From Gambelia wislizenii (taxonomy: Eukaryota; Chordata; Lepidosauria; Squamata; Crotaphytidae): a DNA stretch of 64,000 bases. Position 1 is the first letter of the stretch. Each line of letters opens with the position of its first letter. Positions 1 to 11,537 of the stretch are shown here, piece by piece. The position numbers and the translations under genes were made by a program. A model generated the notes under the pieces. That model saw only the letters and a list, made by a program, of their open reading frames with translations. It was not told the origin of the DNA and ran no database searches. The stretch covers positions 164,576,596 to 164,640,595 of the forward strand of contig JAUMIR010000005.1 in NCBI GenBank assembly GCA_030847615.1, given 5' to 3'.

Positions 1-126
1 ACTGGGAGAGATATGGGAAAAGCATGGCAGTTGCCTGAGCTGCACGCCCCTGTGAGGGCTCTAGCCAGTGTGTGTCAGTCAGGCCACAAAAAAGGTCTGC
101 TGGCGAGTGACGAGACCCCTTCTTAA

Positions 127-432
127 TGTTTTTGTCTCATCTGTTTTGATTGTCAGACCTTTGGGGTAATTTCAATCAGTTTCTTTAATGCAGGGCTTTT
201 GAAGGAGAATCTGTAGGAAAAGTTCCTCACCAATCAGTCCATCTGAAGAAACAAAGCAGCTTTATTGATCATGAGCACAGAACAAAAACAGCCCCAGAGA
301 TCAAACAGGGCTCCGTAGTTTACTTGCCAGTTTGGAAGCCTCTTGGCCTCATCTTGTATGTCTTAAAAATATCTCTCACACATATTGTCATTTCAGATGA
401 ATATTCTGTCTTGTGGTTCCGACCTTCCCTCC
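127..432 (-). repeat. LTR-like direct repeat, copy 1
   Basis: About 305 bp here recur at 646-953 in the same orientation with only scattered substitutions. Read on the minus strand, each copy holds an AATAAA followed by a run ending in CA, as in the R-U5 part of an LTR. No matching coding region or PBS was found, so LTR status is an inference; two copies of another dispersed repeat, or a segmental duplication, remain possible. Confidence 0.5.
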
Positions 433-645
433 ACATTTATTGTGCTGTCATGTTACTGTACTAATAAAATAATAAAATGAAAATCAGCAAACCCCATTAT
501 ATAGGTATATAAACTGATTTGGCATTTAGCATTGTGCATATATGGTGACTTCTGCTTCTGATGCCTATCCTTCCTTTAAGAATTCTCCCCTTCATATTAA
601 TATTTAATCACAAGAACATTCAAGTATACAAAAACTACTTCTTAT

Positions 646-953
646 TGTTTTTGTCTCATCTGTTTTGACTGTCAGACCTTTGGGGTAATTTCAACCAGTT
701 TCTTTAATGCAGAGCTTTTGAAGGAAAATCTGTAGGAAGAGTTCCTCACCAATCAGTCCAGCTGAAGAAACAAAGCAGCTTTATTGGTCATGAGGACAGA
801 ACAAAAACAGCCCCAGAGATCAAACAGGGCTCTGTAGTTTACTTTTCCAGTCTGGAAGCCTCTTGGCCTCATCTTGTATGTCTTATAAATATCTCTCACA
901 CATATTGTCATTTCAGATGAATATTCTGTCTTGTATTTCCCACCTTCCCTCCC
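646..953 (-). repeat. LTR-like direct repeat, copy 2
   Basis: Second copy of the unit at 127-432. Homology begins at TGTTTTTGTCTC and ends at CCTTCCCTCC in both. The 213 bp between the copies is AT-rich and shows no gag, pol or env homology. Confidence 0.5.
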
Positions 954-1187
954 CTCTCCTTTGTTTTGGCTGGATTGCTAAAGAAAAGAATTGCAGCTGA
1001 TTTGATATGAATGTAGCCTCTAGTAACATTCTATGCTACTGTAGTTATCTGAAACTAGACACACACACACACAACTGGTACCAGAAGTACCTCTGTATTT
1101 TTATGTAACAACAAAACAAACAAACAAACAAACATAGACCTTCAAACATTTTATGCAGAGGCTTTGTGTATAATTTTGATATTTTCC

Positions 1188-1220
1188 CGTGTGTGTGTGT
1201 GTATGTGTCTGTGTGTGTGT
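1188..1220. repeat. (GT)n microsatellite
   Basis: Interrupted GT run. A short (CA)n run lies at 1055-1074 and (AAAC)n at 1110-1133. The rest of 954-1547 shows nothing recognisable. Confidence 0.9.
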
Positions 1221-1547
1221 AATAGGTGTATTCTGAAGAGAGAGGATTCTGCTTGGAATAACACTAGTATGCCTTTTAAAATGTATGATAGCCAATAGCG
1301 CTAATTTGTCTTGAATCCATTGCAGGCTGGCAGAGGTTCACATATATCAGTTCTGTTATATGTCTGGAGGAATCTCCCTGCTTAGGCATCTTAAGCTTTT
1401 CTTTTTAAAGTTTTAAAGATCATACTAAGTGTATTTCAGTGAGATAATTCTGCCTGGCATCTTCAGACATTTACTGAAGCTGCTCAGATTTTAAAATTAC
1501 ACCAGAAAAGGATTGGTGAGGTAGAATGTCTACTCCTAATCTATCAG

Positions 1548-1760
1548 TCTAACTGAGAGAGAGAAAATTGTAGCATAAACTTTCATAGACTTAGTCTACT
1601 TCCTCAGATGCTGGAGCGAGGAAATAGACTAAGTCTATGAATTGTAGCTTATGTTACAACTTTCTTTCTCTCAGTTAGTCTCAAAGGTGCTACAAGATCC
1701 CCTTGCTTACTGATATTCCAGATTAACATGGCTATGTCTTTGAATTCTGTTCCTAACCTA
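1548..1760. mobile_element. Penelope-like terminal fragment with palindrome
   Basis: 1548-1680 is an imperfect palindrome: two arms of about 60 bp, each carrying the AGACTAAGTCTAT hairpin, meet near 1612. The right side continues into TTAGTCTCAAAGGTGCTACAA and ACATGGCTATGTCTTTGA. I recognise this as the tail of a Penelope-like element common in reptiles; the family call is from memory. On the minus strand 1607-1580 reads CTGAGGA, a 6-bp stem, then GAAAG, in hammerhead-ribozyme order. Opposed terminal repeats are typical of Penelope-like elements. Confidence 0.5.
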
Positions 1761-2924
1761 GTGGAATGTTTCTGCTTGGATTTGTAATTTAGCAGCCTTG
1801 GCCCCATGAAGGTCCATTAACTCATAGGCAAGGACTTGGGAGGGTGTCTTAGGTAATGTTCATCCTCATTCCATCCTCACATAGAGCAGAAGAGGATTCT
1901 CAAAAGGACAGTTAAAGAAAAAGTGTTGATTCTAAGGGTGGCATGAAATTAGGCCGAGGACAGCAGGTTCATCACACCTGTTACAGAATAAAGTGTCCCT
2001 CTTCACCCGGATATCCCTGTACGAGTATCTAAGATGACAGTGGGTAATATGGTTCCACGATGATGTGGAACTGTAAGATTCAGCTAGAAGACAACTCTGG
2101 AAAACCAATTGCAGTAAACTTTATTATCTGCAGATCTGAAGGTTATTTGTAATGTAAACAAAACTGTGATTTTTAGAATAAAATGGAATTCTTAGGGGGA
2201 GCCTCAGTGAAAGGGCATCAGCTTCATTGCTCTTCCCTCTCTTGTCTGAATGTTGGAGGGATATAAATGTGTATCAGAAATGCCAGTTATCTGATGGAAA
2301 TCATGACAAGTCTAGCTTTTTTTTCCTTTGTGCAAATGACAGTAGTGATACTCATCAGTTGTGTAAACCAGTATTTTTATAGACATTTTATATTCCTTGG
2401 AACTTTTAAAAAGATTCTTCCATTTTCTTATAATCCTTTAGGGTAAGGACAAGAGTCAGCACTCATAGGCAAACTGTCTGCCTTTATTTTGTCTTTGACC
2501 ACTTGGGTTCAGTTTGTTTCTTATTTTTTTTTTCTCTAAGGCTTCAGGGAGGTTTTCTCTGACACAGTTTTCAAATGGCTGAATTAGGAGAATGGCACAC
2601 ATGAGGGTCTCTCTCTCTCTCTTGATTACATGTTTGTGTCTGGAGGTGGTATTATAATAATAGCTAAGAAGGGCAAATATTCTTTGAAAAAAAGAGAAGA
2701 AAGCAGTGTGGATGAGTTCCCTAACCACACAAAACAATTATGTTGAGAGTTCTGGGTCTTTAGGGAGACATGGGCAAGCTGGAAAATGTTACAGCTTGGA
2801 ATGGGAAACCGAGAAGAGGAAGTAATTATATTTATAGTATAGATTATATTATTAATAATTAGTAATTATTAGTACTCATATTTAATTATAAAATATTAAT
2901 GAATTATAATACTTAATTATGAGA
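1761..2924. other. No recognised feature
   Basis: AT-rich sequence with a short (TC)n run near 2612-2624 and an A/T-only stretch at 2828-2910. Possible reading frames here show no protein-family motif. Confidence 0.5.
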
Positions 2925-3143
2925 ACTAGCATGGTGTAGTGGTTTGAGCATTGGACTACAAATCTGGAGACCAGAGTTCAAATCTCCACTCAGCCATGGA
3001 AACCCACTGGGTGACCTTGGGCAAGTCACACTCTCTCAGACTCAGAGGAAGGCAAAAGCAACAGCCCCTCTGAACAAATCTTGCAAGAAAATTCTGTGAA
3101 CTGCCTTAGGAACACCATAAATGGAAATGACTTGAAGGCAAAC
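2925..3143 (+). mobile_element. tRNA-derived SINE with BovB-like tail
   Basis: The 5' part is a tRNA-like head: A box in TAGCATGGTGTAGTGG, B box in GAGTTCAAATCTC. The body has CCACTGGGTGACCTTGGGCA and the element ends in GACTTGAAGGCA, the tail shared by squamate SINEs and BovB LINEs. This is the most complete plus-strand copy here; relatives lie at 21793, 41705 and 44277. Confidence 0.85.
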
Positions 3144-3814
3144 AATCGACTCATCTCCCCTTTGGATCTGGCCTGTTCCTCCCCCATTACAAGCACAAAA
3201 TGGGATGGAGTCCAGACCACCAAGCCATCCTGTCCATAAAGCTGTCACTGCCCACATCCCAATCTCCAAAGCCTGGGAGCCAGCCTGCAGCCTGTGATTA
3301 AGGCCCCCTTCATATGAGCAGCCTTGGCCACATGCTGTGGTACTCCTTCATGGCTTTGGTGAGAGCAACACAAATGGCAGCTACGGCAATGGGCCAGCAT
3401 GCCATATGGACTACTGAAGTCACATGGGGCCCAATCAATTTTTCCTATCTGGAATGGTTTTTCGCAGTTGTTATATTACAATGGTGTAATGGGCTTTACT
3501 CCTTCTTAGCCCCATCATAACCCCGTCTTTGCCCCGAGTGTTCTGAGGACTGCTGAGGGGCAAAACGGGGCAAAAGCCCTGTGTCATTAGGACTGCAGCG
3601 CTCCAAGATTGGGCCACAATGGAGTTAATAGCCCATCTAGATAAGGCCAACAACAACAATATTTAATTAGATTTGGGGAATGGTCTGAAAGCGCATTATC
3701 TTGTTGATGCTATGTAGATCTTGGTATGGTTAGTGTATCTATGGCAGAACATCCAAGAACTAGGTAAGTTTGTCTACCCACATATTAAGATTAACTTTCA
3801 CGTTTTCCTCCAGG
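3144..3814. other. Unassigned sequence
   Basis: Moderately GC-rich stretch. Partly self-complementary segments around 3505-3580 suggest a decayed DNA element, but I could not define ends or family. Confidence 0.4.
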
Positions 3815-4205
3815 TACTACACATATGGAAAACAAGTTCTGTGAAGAAAGCTTGATGGAAATGGATACATTTAGTGTGGAAAAAAGAATGCTGAGGGGGA
3901 TGTGATAGCACTTTTTCAATACATGAAGGACTGTCACAGAGATGAAGTCAGAAACTTGCTCTTTACTGTCCCAGAGGGCAGACCAAGATATAGTTGTTGC
4001 AAGTTACACAAGGGGAGATTAAATTTGAACATCAAGGGAAGGAAGAAAAACATTAAGAACAATTGACACTGGAAATGATTATGTCTTCCACTAAAGGCCT
4101 TCAAGCAGAGGCTAGCTTGGACAGCCATGTGTATTAGCTGTGGACTTCTTACGTTGAGCGAGAGGGTTGGAATAGATGGCCTGTCGCGTCCTCTCCAACA
4201 CTAGT
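3815..4205 (+). mobile_element. CR1-family LINE 3' fragment
   Basis: The sequence follows the end of CR1/L3 ORF2 and 3' UTR. There is a decayed copy of the segment that in the 9.6-kb element reads GATATGATAGCCCTGTTTAA, then a block matching AGGAACTTTCTGAC-type sequence, then AGGCTAGCTTGGACAGCCAT and GGTTGGAATAGATGGCCTGT. The (ATTCTATGA)n tail is lost. No open frame remains. Confidence 0.75.
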
Positions 4206-5904
4206 TCTGCTGCATCTCCTCTAAAATATGAGTGCCCTTCATGCTGTGTTTTTGAGTTTTCTTTCTGTCTTGACTCCTGGCAATGCTATTGGTTGTACTG
4301 TGATTGTAGAGCCCGCTGTTTGAACATGCTTAGAAAAATAGCTGACATAAAAATTCTGTCCTGCAACATTCAATTTTTCATATATATTTTTTTGTTAGAA
4401 GCTGAGTAAAGTCTAGTTGACAAGAATTTCAAGACAGGTAGATGTAAAGTGTGAAAAAGACATCCCTGTGATGATTCACCTGACAGCAGGGACTATATAG
4501 AAACTGACATTCATGATTAGTGGTTGTCAGCAGTGTTTGAATGAAAGAAACAAATCAGCAGTTTCTAGCCGAGTCCACAGTAGGATGTATCTAAAATATA
4601 AATACCAAAATTATGGATCAAAATTTTGTACAGAATTACAAGGGGATTGCCAAGCAGGCAAAATGTAATTGAATTTCTGTTGTCAGTGTATTAAAGCACA
4701 CCAAGTCTGAAATACTCACTGTGAGTGAGTAGTTCTCCATGCAAAGCCCTACAGACTGATATTGGAACCTAAAGCTCAGAGTCCCAACAGGAGAAGGATC
4801 CAAACCAGCTTCCCCCCTCCACCATAAACTCCAAAGGCCCTCCTGCCACACCACGGAAGCAACTGTGATCAGAAAAATATCCAGAACATAGTAATACGTG
4901 TTCTGGAGAAACTGTGGAATTCCTGCAATTCCACATCAGTCATAACACTGACTCTTCACCTGCAACATGGTCAGAATCCAAGACCATGAACCACCATCTA
5001 CCCCACTCCCATCAACACCCTCCATCAGATGTGGAGAGGGACTTGTCTCCTGAATTGTGAGCACCTGTGACAGCTGAAACAACCATTGGCAGCTGGAGCC
5101 ATTGCATGCTTGCACTGTATGGGCTGTGCTCCAGGCCTGCTGCATTTTAGAGTGGATGACCACTTAGTTGCCTCAGAAGTGTACATAAGAGGACAGTGGC
5201 ATCACCTGATGTCCTAGCAGAGTGTACCTTTGCTGCACAATCCTCCATTCTTCATGCCTGTATAGGAATTTGATGGCACTTTTCTACCATGGTGACTTTG
5301 CCTCCATGGCAGTTCATGGAGGATGCCATAGGTTTTGTGTATCTGGGTCAAACCTGATGGGTAAAATATTCATGTCATTAATCTTTAGCCTTGGTGTGAT
5401 CCAGCTCCCATATGGAGTCGATGCTCAGAAACAGACAAAGTGGGTGTACAGAGCTCCACTCATTCAAGGCCTAGTTTTCACAAGATCAGAGGTGACTCTC
5501 CTTGAGTCCTAATTTTGGGAGAAAGGCAGAGTATTGTTAATATTTAGTTAGAGTGGATGATGATGATAATGACCCCATAAAATTGCAGAGAGCTGCCTGA
5601 CTACATTGGTTTACTGCCCCTATAGGAGGCTCTTCATGAGGGGCTTACATGGTAGCCCTACATGGATGATCTTTACTCTCTCCTAGCCCACATGTACTGC
5701 AATATAATGCATGTTCATTTCACTACTTGCTGGTTCCTTGCCTGCAGCTGAATCTGGAAGCTTTCCTATGTGGGATGTACTACTGAGTCTTTGTTCAGCA
5801 CCATGGACAAGGTGCTTTCCTATCCTGTCTTTGAAAAACTCAGATTGCTGAATCAGTTTGGAAGCATATTTGGGTTACATGACAGCACAACCTTGTGCAT
5901 TTAT
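4206..5904. other. No recognised feature
   Basis: About 1.7 kb without a repeat or exon I can name. Reading frames here lack conserved motifs and splice-site context. Confidence 0.4.
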
Positions 5905-6060
5905 ATTATTAATAATAATAATAATAATAATAAAATTTATTTATATCCCGCCCCTCTGCAAGCAATCGGGGCGGCTTACAATGATAAAATGGTAGACAGT
6001 ATAAAACAACCCAAAATCCCTCCCTCCCCTTAAAACATTATTAAATTAATGCAAGTTAAA
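5905..6060 (-). mobile_element. L2-type LINE 3' end
   Basis: On the minus strand the sequence reads GTAAGCCGCCCC...GGGGCGGGATATAAATAAA followed by an (ATT)n tail at 5905-5932. This is the hallmark 3' terminus of reptile L2 elements, 5'-truncated. Confidence 0.7.
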
Positions 6061-6693
6061 ATCAAAATATAATAAAATTTATTTAAATTTATATTCAGGA
6101 TTACATGCCAATGAGTTCAACATGACTTTGTCCAGGTAACTATGGGTCTGATATTCCCACTTGAGTCTCCAGTCTTGGCTTCATGCCCAGAGAGGGTGTC
6201 CCAAAGATGGTGTTTGGGGTTGCTTCAGGGAAATACAGCTGGCTGATGCAGGGAGTTGCAGGAAGGGAGACATCCTTGCTTAAGGTTGTATGCTGCTGCA
6301 AAGGGGGACTCTCCTAGGGCTATCATGCAAACATTGCCATCTACCCTCCTTTTCTAGTCTCCCATGGATGTTTTGGAGGTTTTCTGTCCATATGTGGAGC
6401 TTCATCCTGCTTGGAATTGCCTGGATGCTTCTCTGGAAGTTAGTGTGATTCTTTCCAATGATTCATACTTTTCAGGAGGCATTGCTTCATCTGCTCTTTG
6501 GTGTTATGGGTCTCACCTCACCTGCTGCTCGTATGGTTTCCTTCTCCTTTTTCAGGTGAGAAGACTCAAATGTGAGTATTCTCTCTGATAGTTGTTGAGG
6601 ATTTTTTGTTGAATGTTTGGTCCATTTGCTTGTGCAGGTGTGTTGCTGATGGGACTATGTGAGAAGAAGAGGCTTTGATTCCTGTGGTGTCTA
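6061..6693. other. No recognised feature
   Basis: Unique-looking sequence; no motif-bearing frame and no repeat I can name. Confidence 0.4.
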
Positions 6694-7293
6694 AGAGCTA
6701 GTCTATACAAGGGGAGTAGTACCTCACAGTAATGGCATTTTGCAGCCGCCGCCACATGTCTGCATGGTGTTTTCAGCCCCAGAAGCATCCAGAAGCTTCG
6801 TATGCCAGATGGCAGCTGTGAGTGATTTATTTTGCCACTGATTTTTTTAAAAAATATACAACATGTTGCCCAAGGTGCACTGGAGCAATAGAGCGATTTT
6901 TCAAGTTAGAAGGACAGCGCAAAACAAACAAACAAAACCCACACCCTGTTTAATCACATTACTGATTGATTGCTAAGGCAAAAATTCAACATGGCAGTAG
7001 TGGGTGCTTTCCCTGTTAGCAAGCCCTGCCCCCTGTGCTTGCCTGGCCAATCAGCTTTTTTCTTGTATGGGAAAAAGCAAATTAAAAGTGAATTGCTTGT
7101 TCCAACAAGCAAGAATGCACACCCCCTTGCTGTTGGGAAAAAACACACACAACATGATGGCTTTCCCAGCATAGTTTTTGCTGTTTTGCGCCCCCTCCTT
7201 CTGAATACTGTGGGTTGATGTGGGATCCCATTTAGACAGGTCGTATCCCTGGCGAATTCCATGAGATTTATTTTCACCATTTAGACAATCCCT
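6694..7293 (-). mobile_element. Non-autonomous DNA element, family A copy 1
   Basis: On the minus strand this segment aligns from end to end with 25142-25752: both open with AGGG(G/A)TTGTCTAAATGG, share CAAGC...GGGGC(T/A)GGGCTTGC in the middle, and finish with a (T)ATAGA(C/T)(T/G)AG motif. The ends form an imperfect terminal inverted repeat (AGGG..TGTCTA against AGAGCTAGTCTATAC). No transposase and no clear target-site duplication were seen. The superfamily is unassigned. Confidence 0.6.
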
Positions 7294-7803
7294 AAGTTGA
7301 AAATGAGCTGTCTCCTTTTTGGCAGAGCAGTGGACTGTGGAATGTACTTGCTTCTGGGGCAGAGGGGAATAATTCCATGCCACACATCCTAAGTTCTAAC
7401 TCTCTGAGGCTGAGTATTTGAGAGTTTGGTTGAATGTGTTTCTGTGACCGCTTTGCATTTGTTGAAGAAATGGCACTACTTTTCCATCCTTGTAGCAGCT
7501 CTAAGGATAGACAGGGATGCTCATTTAGGGACAGGTAAGTCCATCTCTGAGGTTAGAGGGCATTATCAATATTTCCAATTGCCGTTTACCAGCCATTTCT
7601 GGCCCATAGGGTTTGATCTTGAATTAGAGTCACAGTGATTATGTAGAACTAGAAATCTAGGTCTATCAGGCTTCCAACATAACAGGTGATTGATCAAAAT
7701 ACATTACATCATGTGCAGAAAATGATTTTGATGGTTAGGGATGAAAAGTTGATTCAAAGCTATGTATTCTCTGATGTATGTCTTGTCTAGATAAAATACG
7801 TCT

Positions 7804-7851
7804 CCCTCCCTCCCTCCCTCCCTCTGTGTGTGTGTGTGTGTGTGTGTGTGT
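7804..7851. repeat. (CCCT)n(GT)n compound microsatellite
   Basis: CCCT units to about 7824 are followed directly by GT units. The rest of 7294-8211 contains no named element. Confidence 0.95.
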
Positions 7852-7960
7852 TTATATGGGAGCAGACAGGAAGATTTTCCAAGCCTAACTTAGGAAGTAT
7901 CCTTGAACATATCCTGAAATTGCAAAGCAAATAAGAAGCTTTGTTGAACTAGTAACAACA

Positions 7961-8009
7961 ACTCCTCCTCCTCCTCCTCCTCCTCTTCTTCTTCTTCCTT
8001 TTTTTTTCC
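7961..8009. repeat. (CTC)n(CTT)n microsatellite
   Basis: Pyrimidine-rich triplet run changing from CTC to CTT and ending in poly-T. Confidence 0.9.
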
Positions 8010-8211
8010 TGCTGCTGCTTCTTGTAATGTATATGTTTCTTTGCTTATTCTTGAGCAACTCATTTGGCTTAATTTTTGTATGGCATAGACACCATTAGTA
8101 TTATAGTTATGGTGTGTGTAAGGACCTAGTTATTTACAAACCACCTTTATTTCTTTCTGCCCCTCCTACTTCCATATTTGTGGAGAAGTAAAGGATGAAA
8201 GTAGGCTTAAA

Positions 8212-8435
8212 TGCCCTAAAGACGAGAGATCCTGTCTTATCTTGGAAGCTAAGCAGGATCAGCTTCAGTTAGTGCTTGCATGGGAGACCACCAATGAATG
8301 TCAGGTGCTGTAAGCACTATTTCAGAGGAAGGAACTGGCAAAACTGTCTCTGAGTATCCTTGCCTAAGAAAAATCTATACAATTAATGGGGCCACTATAA
8401 GTCAACAGGCAACTTGAAGGCACATACACACAAAG
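8212..8435 (+). mobile_element. 5S rRNA-derived SINE
   Basis: Positions 8212-8315 resemble vertebrate 5S rRNA: CTTGGAAGCTAAGCAGGATC matches the 5S internal A-box region, and TGCATGGGAGACCACC plus TCAGGTGCTGTAAG match the C box and 3' part. The first ~30 nt of 5S are missing or degraded. The sequence then changes to a SINE body (AGAGGAAGGAACTGGCAAAA) ending CAGGCAACTTGAAGGCACA with a CA-rich tail, the same BovB-like 3' end as the tRNA SINEs. It is therefore a class-3 (5S-promoter) SINE, not a 5S gene. Confidence 0.85.
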
Positions 8436-9599
8436 GAATAATAAAAGAAAGAATTGCAGGCCTGTGTTTTTCCTGATCTTTTTTTAGTAGGTCAAGGAAA
8501 TTACGTATGCTGTATTTCATGAGCCACAGTCTTTCTTTTGGTAAATTAAAATTCCTAATTTCTTTGTGCTCAGAGCATAGTTCAATGGCATTTTTTTATC
8601 CAGCCTGCTGGTGGTATATCAATGTATTGGGTCTTTCATAAACAAACAACTAAACAGACAGAATTGTGTGTGCTAAATATATGAACTAGATTTCTTGGGT
8701 ATAAAAGAACAAGCTGAATTTGTATAATAGACATGAACACCACACAAACAGTGATAGAACCACACTGTTTAATATCCTAAAGATTGGAGATAAGCTCTGA
8801 TACTGATATATTTAGAGAGCAATGTGTTCTATGCTTGCTACATCTCAGTTGGTCAGAGCTCCAATGTAAGAACCTCCAACATTTCCAAAGTTCTACTGGA
8901 CTCTTGCTAGCAGGGTATAGGTAACAAGCCAGTTTTCATGTCCACACCCCCCCCCGCATCTCATTTTTTTCCTACTTTGCAATAATATTTTCTGCCATTA
9001 TAAACAGTGGGAGATAATTCAATTAGATCAGCCACAAAGGTGATATAAATTGATCTTCATGGTGGCTGGGGAGGAGCAGGAGAGCGACTTGGATAGCAGA
9101 TCTCAATCTCACTGAGGCTCACTTAAGACTGAGGCTCACCTAAAGAGAATATTTGATTAATCTTTTCCCTGGGATCACAGCATTGCCCATTCTTTCCAAA
9201 TGACTACACCAGATGAGGAATGGGTGAAATAAGGCCATAACTTTATTAATATAAGAATCTACAATTTGGCAGCCAATGGGATCCACAAATTAGATGTGGC
9301 AACCTGGTTGAGCTGAGTCTCCCAGACAGACTTCTGGCACAAAACCCAGAGTATAAGACCACATAATTTACCTTAGCCTGCTCCCTTGAAGAGATCAGAG
9401 GATCCCAAAAGGATTGTCCCAGTCATCCTGGGACAAGAGCCCAGTTTGCATCTGCCCTCAAGCCAATTGGCAATGATAGGGAAATGTATGAATTCTTACA
9501 CCTTGTGGTGCCACTGGAAATCTCCCAGTGGTGATTTTACCATTTGTGACAAGAAAGCAACACTTGAAGCTAGTCAAATAACAGTAATGTAGCTTAACA
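8436..9599. other. No recognised feature
   Basis: About 1.2 kb without identifiable repeat or exon. A C-run lies at 8945-8954. Confidence 0.4.
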
Positions 9600-10790
9600 C
9601 TAAACACTAAACACAGAGAGTCTGTGAACATTTAGAAGGCAATGCCTTAATCACAAAAAGTCAACATGGGTTTCAGAGAAACAAGTCATGCCAGACTCAT
9701 CTGATCTCTCTCTTTTTTTTTTTTTTTTTTTTTGATAAAATTACCAGCTTGGTAGATTAAGGCAATGATGCGGATATCGCATACCTTGATTTCAGTAAGG
9801 CCTTTGACAAGGTTCCCCATGACATTCTTGCAAACAAGCTTGTAAAATGTGGGCTAGACAAGTTAACTGTTAAATGGATTTGTAATTGGTTGACCAGCTG
9901 AACCCAAAGGGTGCTCTGCAGTGGCTCCTCTTCGTCTTGGAAAGATGTGACCAGTGGGGTGCCACAGGGTTTTGTCCTGGGCCCAGTGCTATTCAATATC
10001 TTTATCAATGACTTAGATGAGGGAATTAGGGGCATACGTATCAAATTTGCAGATGACACAAAATCAGGAGGAGTAGCTAATACCCTAGAGGACAGGATCA
10101 AAATTCAAAATAACCTGGATAGACTGGAGAGCTGGGCCAGAGCTAACAAAATGAAATTCAATATGGAGAAATGTAAGGTACTGCACTTAGGGCAGAAAAA
10201 TGAAGTGCATAGATACAGGATGGGGGAGACCTGGCTGAATGAGACTACGTGCGAAAGGGATCTAGGAGTCCTAGTAGACCACATATTGAACATGAGTCAA
10301 CAGTGTGATGTGGCACCTAAAAAGGCCAATGCGATTTTGGTCTGCATCAATAGAAGTATAGTGTCTAGATCAAGGGAAATAATAGTGCCACTCTATTCAG
10401 CCTTGTTCAGGCCTCACCTAGAATACTGTGTCCAGTTCTGTGCACCCCAATTAAAAAAGGATATTGACAAATTGGAGCGTGTCCAGAGGAGGGCGACTAA
10501 AATGGTGAAAGTTCTGGAAACCATGCCTTATGAGGAAAGACTTAGGGAGCTGGGTATGTTTAACCTGGAAAAAAGATGATTAAGGGGTGATATGATAGCC
10601 CTGTTTAAGTATTTGAAGGGGTGTCACATTGAGGATGGAGCAAGCTTGTTTTCTGCTGCTCCAGAGACTAGAACAATGGATGCAAGCTCCAGGAACAGAG
10701 ATTCCACCTCAACATTAGGAGGAACTTTCTGACACTAAGAGTTGTTCAGCAGTGGAACACACTCCCTCAGAGTGTGGTTGAGTCTCCTCC
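9600..10790 (+). mobile_element. CR1-family LINE, 5'-truncated
   Basis: The element enters in ORF2 upstream of reverse-transcriptase motif A and runs into the 3' UTR, where blocks such as TCAGCAGTGGAACACACTCC are typical of CR1 in birds and reptiles. A T-run at 9713-9733 interrupts the frame. At 10790 the match stops inside the conserved GAGTCTCCTCC segment and resumes at about 11538, so 10791-11537 appears to be an insertion. Confidence 0.88.
9773..10579 (+). pseudogene. CR1 reverse transcriptase remnant
   Basis: The protein is the polymerase part of a CR1 ORF2, which in an intact element copies its RNA at the nicked target site. Motif A is visible near 9787-9820 as LDFSKAFDKVPH, followed by a stop at about 9900. 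The downstream frame from 9911 is open for 222 residues. It contains SGVPQGFVLGPVLFNIFIND (motif B), FADDTK (catalytic motif C), the thumb segment KCKVLHLG and the late CR1 block RPHLEYCVQFCAP. An intact CR1 ORF2 is about 900-1000 residues with an N-terminal endonuclease, so more than half is missing. Stops and frame breaks make it inactive. The family call is firm; the CR1 subfamily is uncertain. Confidence 0.88.
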
Positions 10791-11537
10791 TAACAGAGGG
10801 GCGGGGCATAAATAAATTTTATTATTATTATTATTACTTATCTCTCTCAAATCCAAACCCTATCTCTGTCTCAGTTTTTTCCATTATCTGGCTTCTGACA
10901 GAGACCAGCCTCAGCTTTGGCAATATTTCTTTCCCTGAGCTGTGATTGGATATCTTCAGCCAAGCTTGTCCAGCTCCTCCTTCACACTGGGAGAATATGC
11001 TTCCAGACTCAACTTATTTAAATCTTTTAACTTTGGTTTTCCATTAAAAATTTCAGCTAAGCTTGCAACATGATGAAATACCAATTAAAACACAAACTGA
11101 TAAACATATAAAAGAGAGTAGGACATGGAAAGTAAACCAATTCAATTCAATTCAATTCAATTCAAGCACTAGTCAAGTAATCAGGGAGATTAGTTTTAAT
11201 GAAAGTGGCAAGTCAAATGTCTGTTAAAAAAATATGAGTCTGGGCTTGACCTACCTTACAGGACCAGATTTATTGAAATCTGAATCTGGTTGATTCTGCT
11301 TACCCTTTCCCTTGTAGGTTGCAAGTTCAAAGAAACGTATTCACAGCCTGTATTGCTTATTTTCCATCTCTCTACTATAGATTCTGAAGTAGGCAATAGC
11401 AATATGGCATTTTCATGTTGGAAGAAGGTCAGCAACAAGGAAATGAAATGAACATACTAGGCAGCAAATGACAAAGCAAAGGTGTAGAGACAGAAAAGGT
11501 AGTCTTCAACATCCCAGCCAAACAGAACTCAGATTGT
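10791..11537. mobile_element. Sequence interrupting the CR1
   Basis: This block separates two adjacent parts of the CR1 3' UTR. It opens with GAGGGGCGGGGCATAAATAA and (ATT)n at 10818-10840, like an L2 tail, and contains a pentameric (AATTC)n microsatellite at 11138-11165. The remainder is unassigned and no target-site duplication was found. Confidence 0.45.

Noticed and set aside
127..953. Endogenous retrovirus
   Set aside because: Only LTR-like repeats; no PBS, gag, pol or env found, so I keep it as an LTR-like repeat pair.
2925..2995. tRNA gene from A and B box
   Set aside because: No cloverleaf or CCA-side acceptor; it is the head of a SINE found several times in the window. The same applies to 30081.
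6954..7383. Overlapping frames of 108 and 110 codons on the minus strand
   Set aside because: They fall in a DNA element whose other copy (25142-25752) does not keep the frames open.
8212..8315. 5S rRNA gene
   Set aside because: First part of 5S missing, many substitutions, and it continues into a SINE body and tail.
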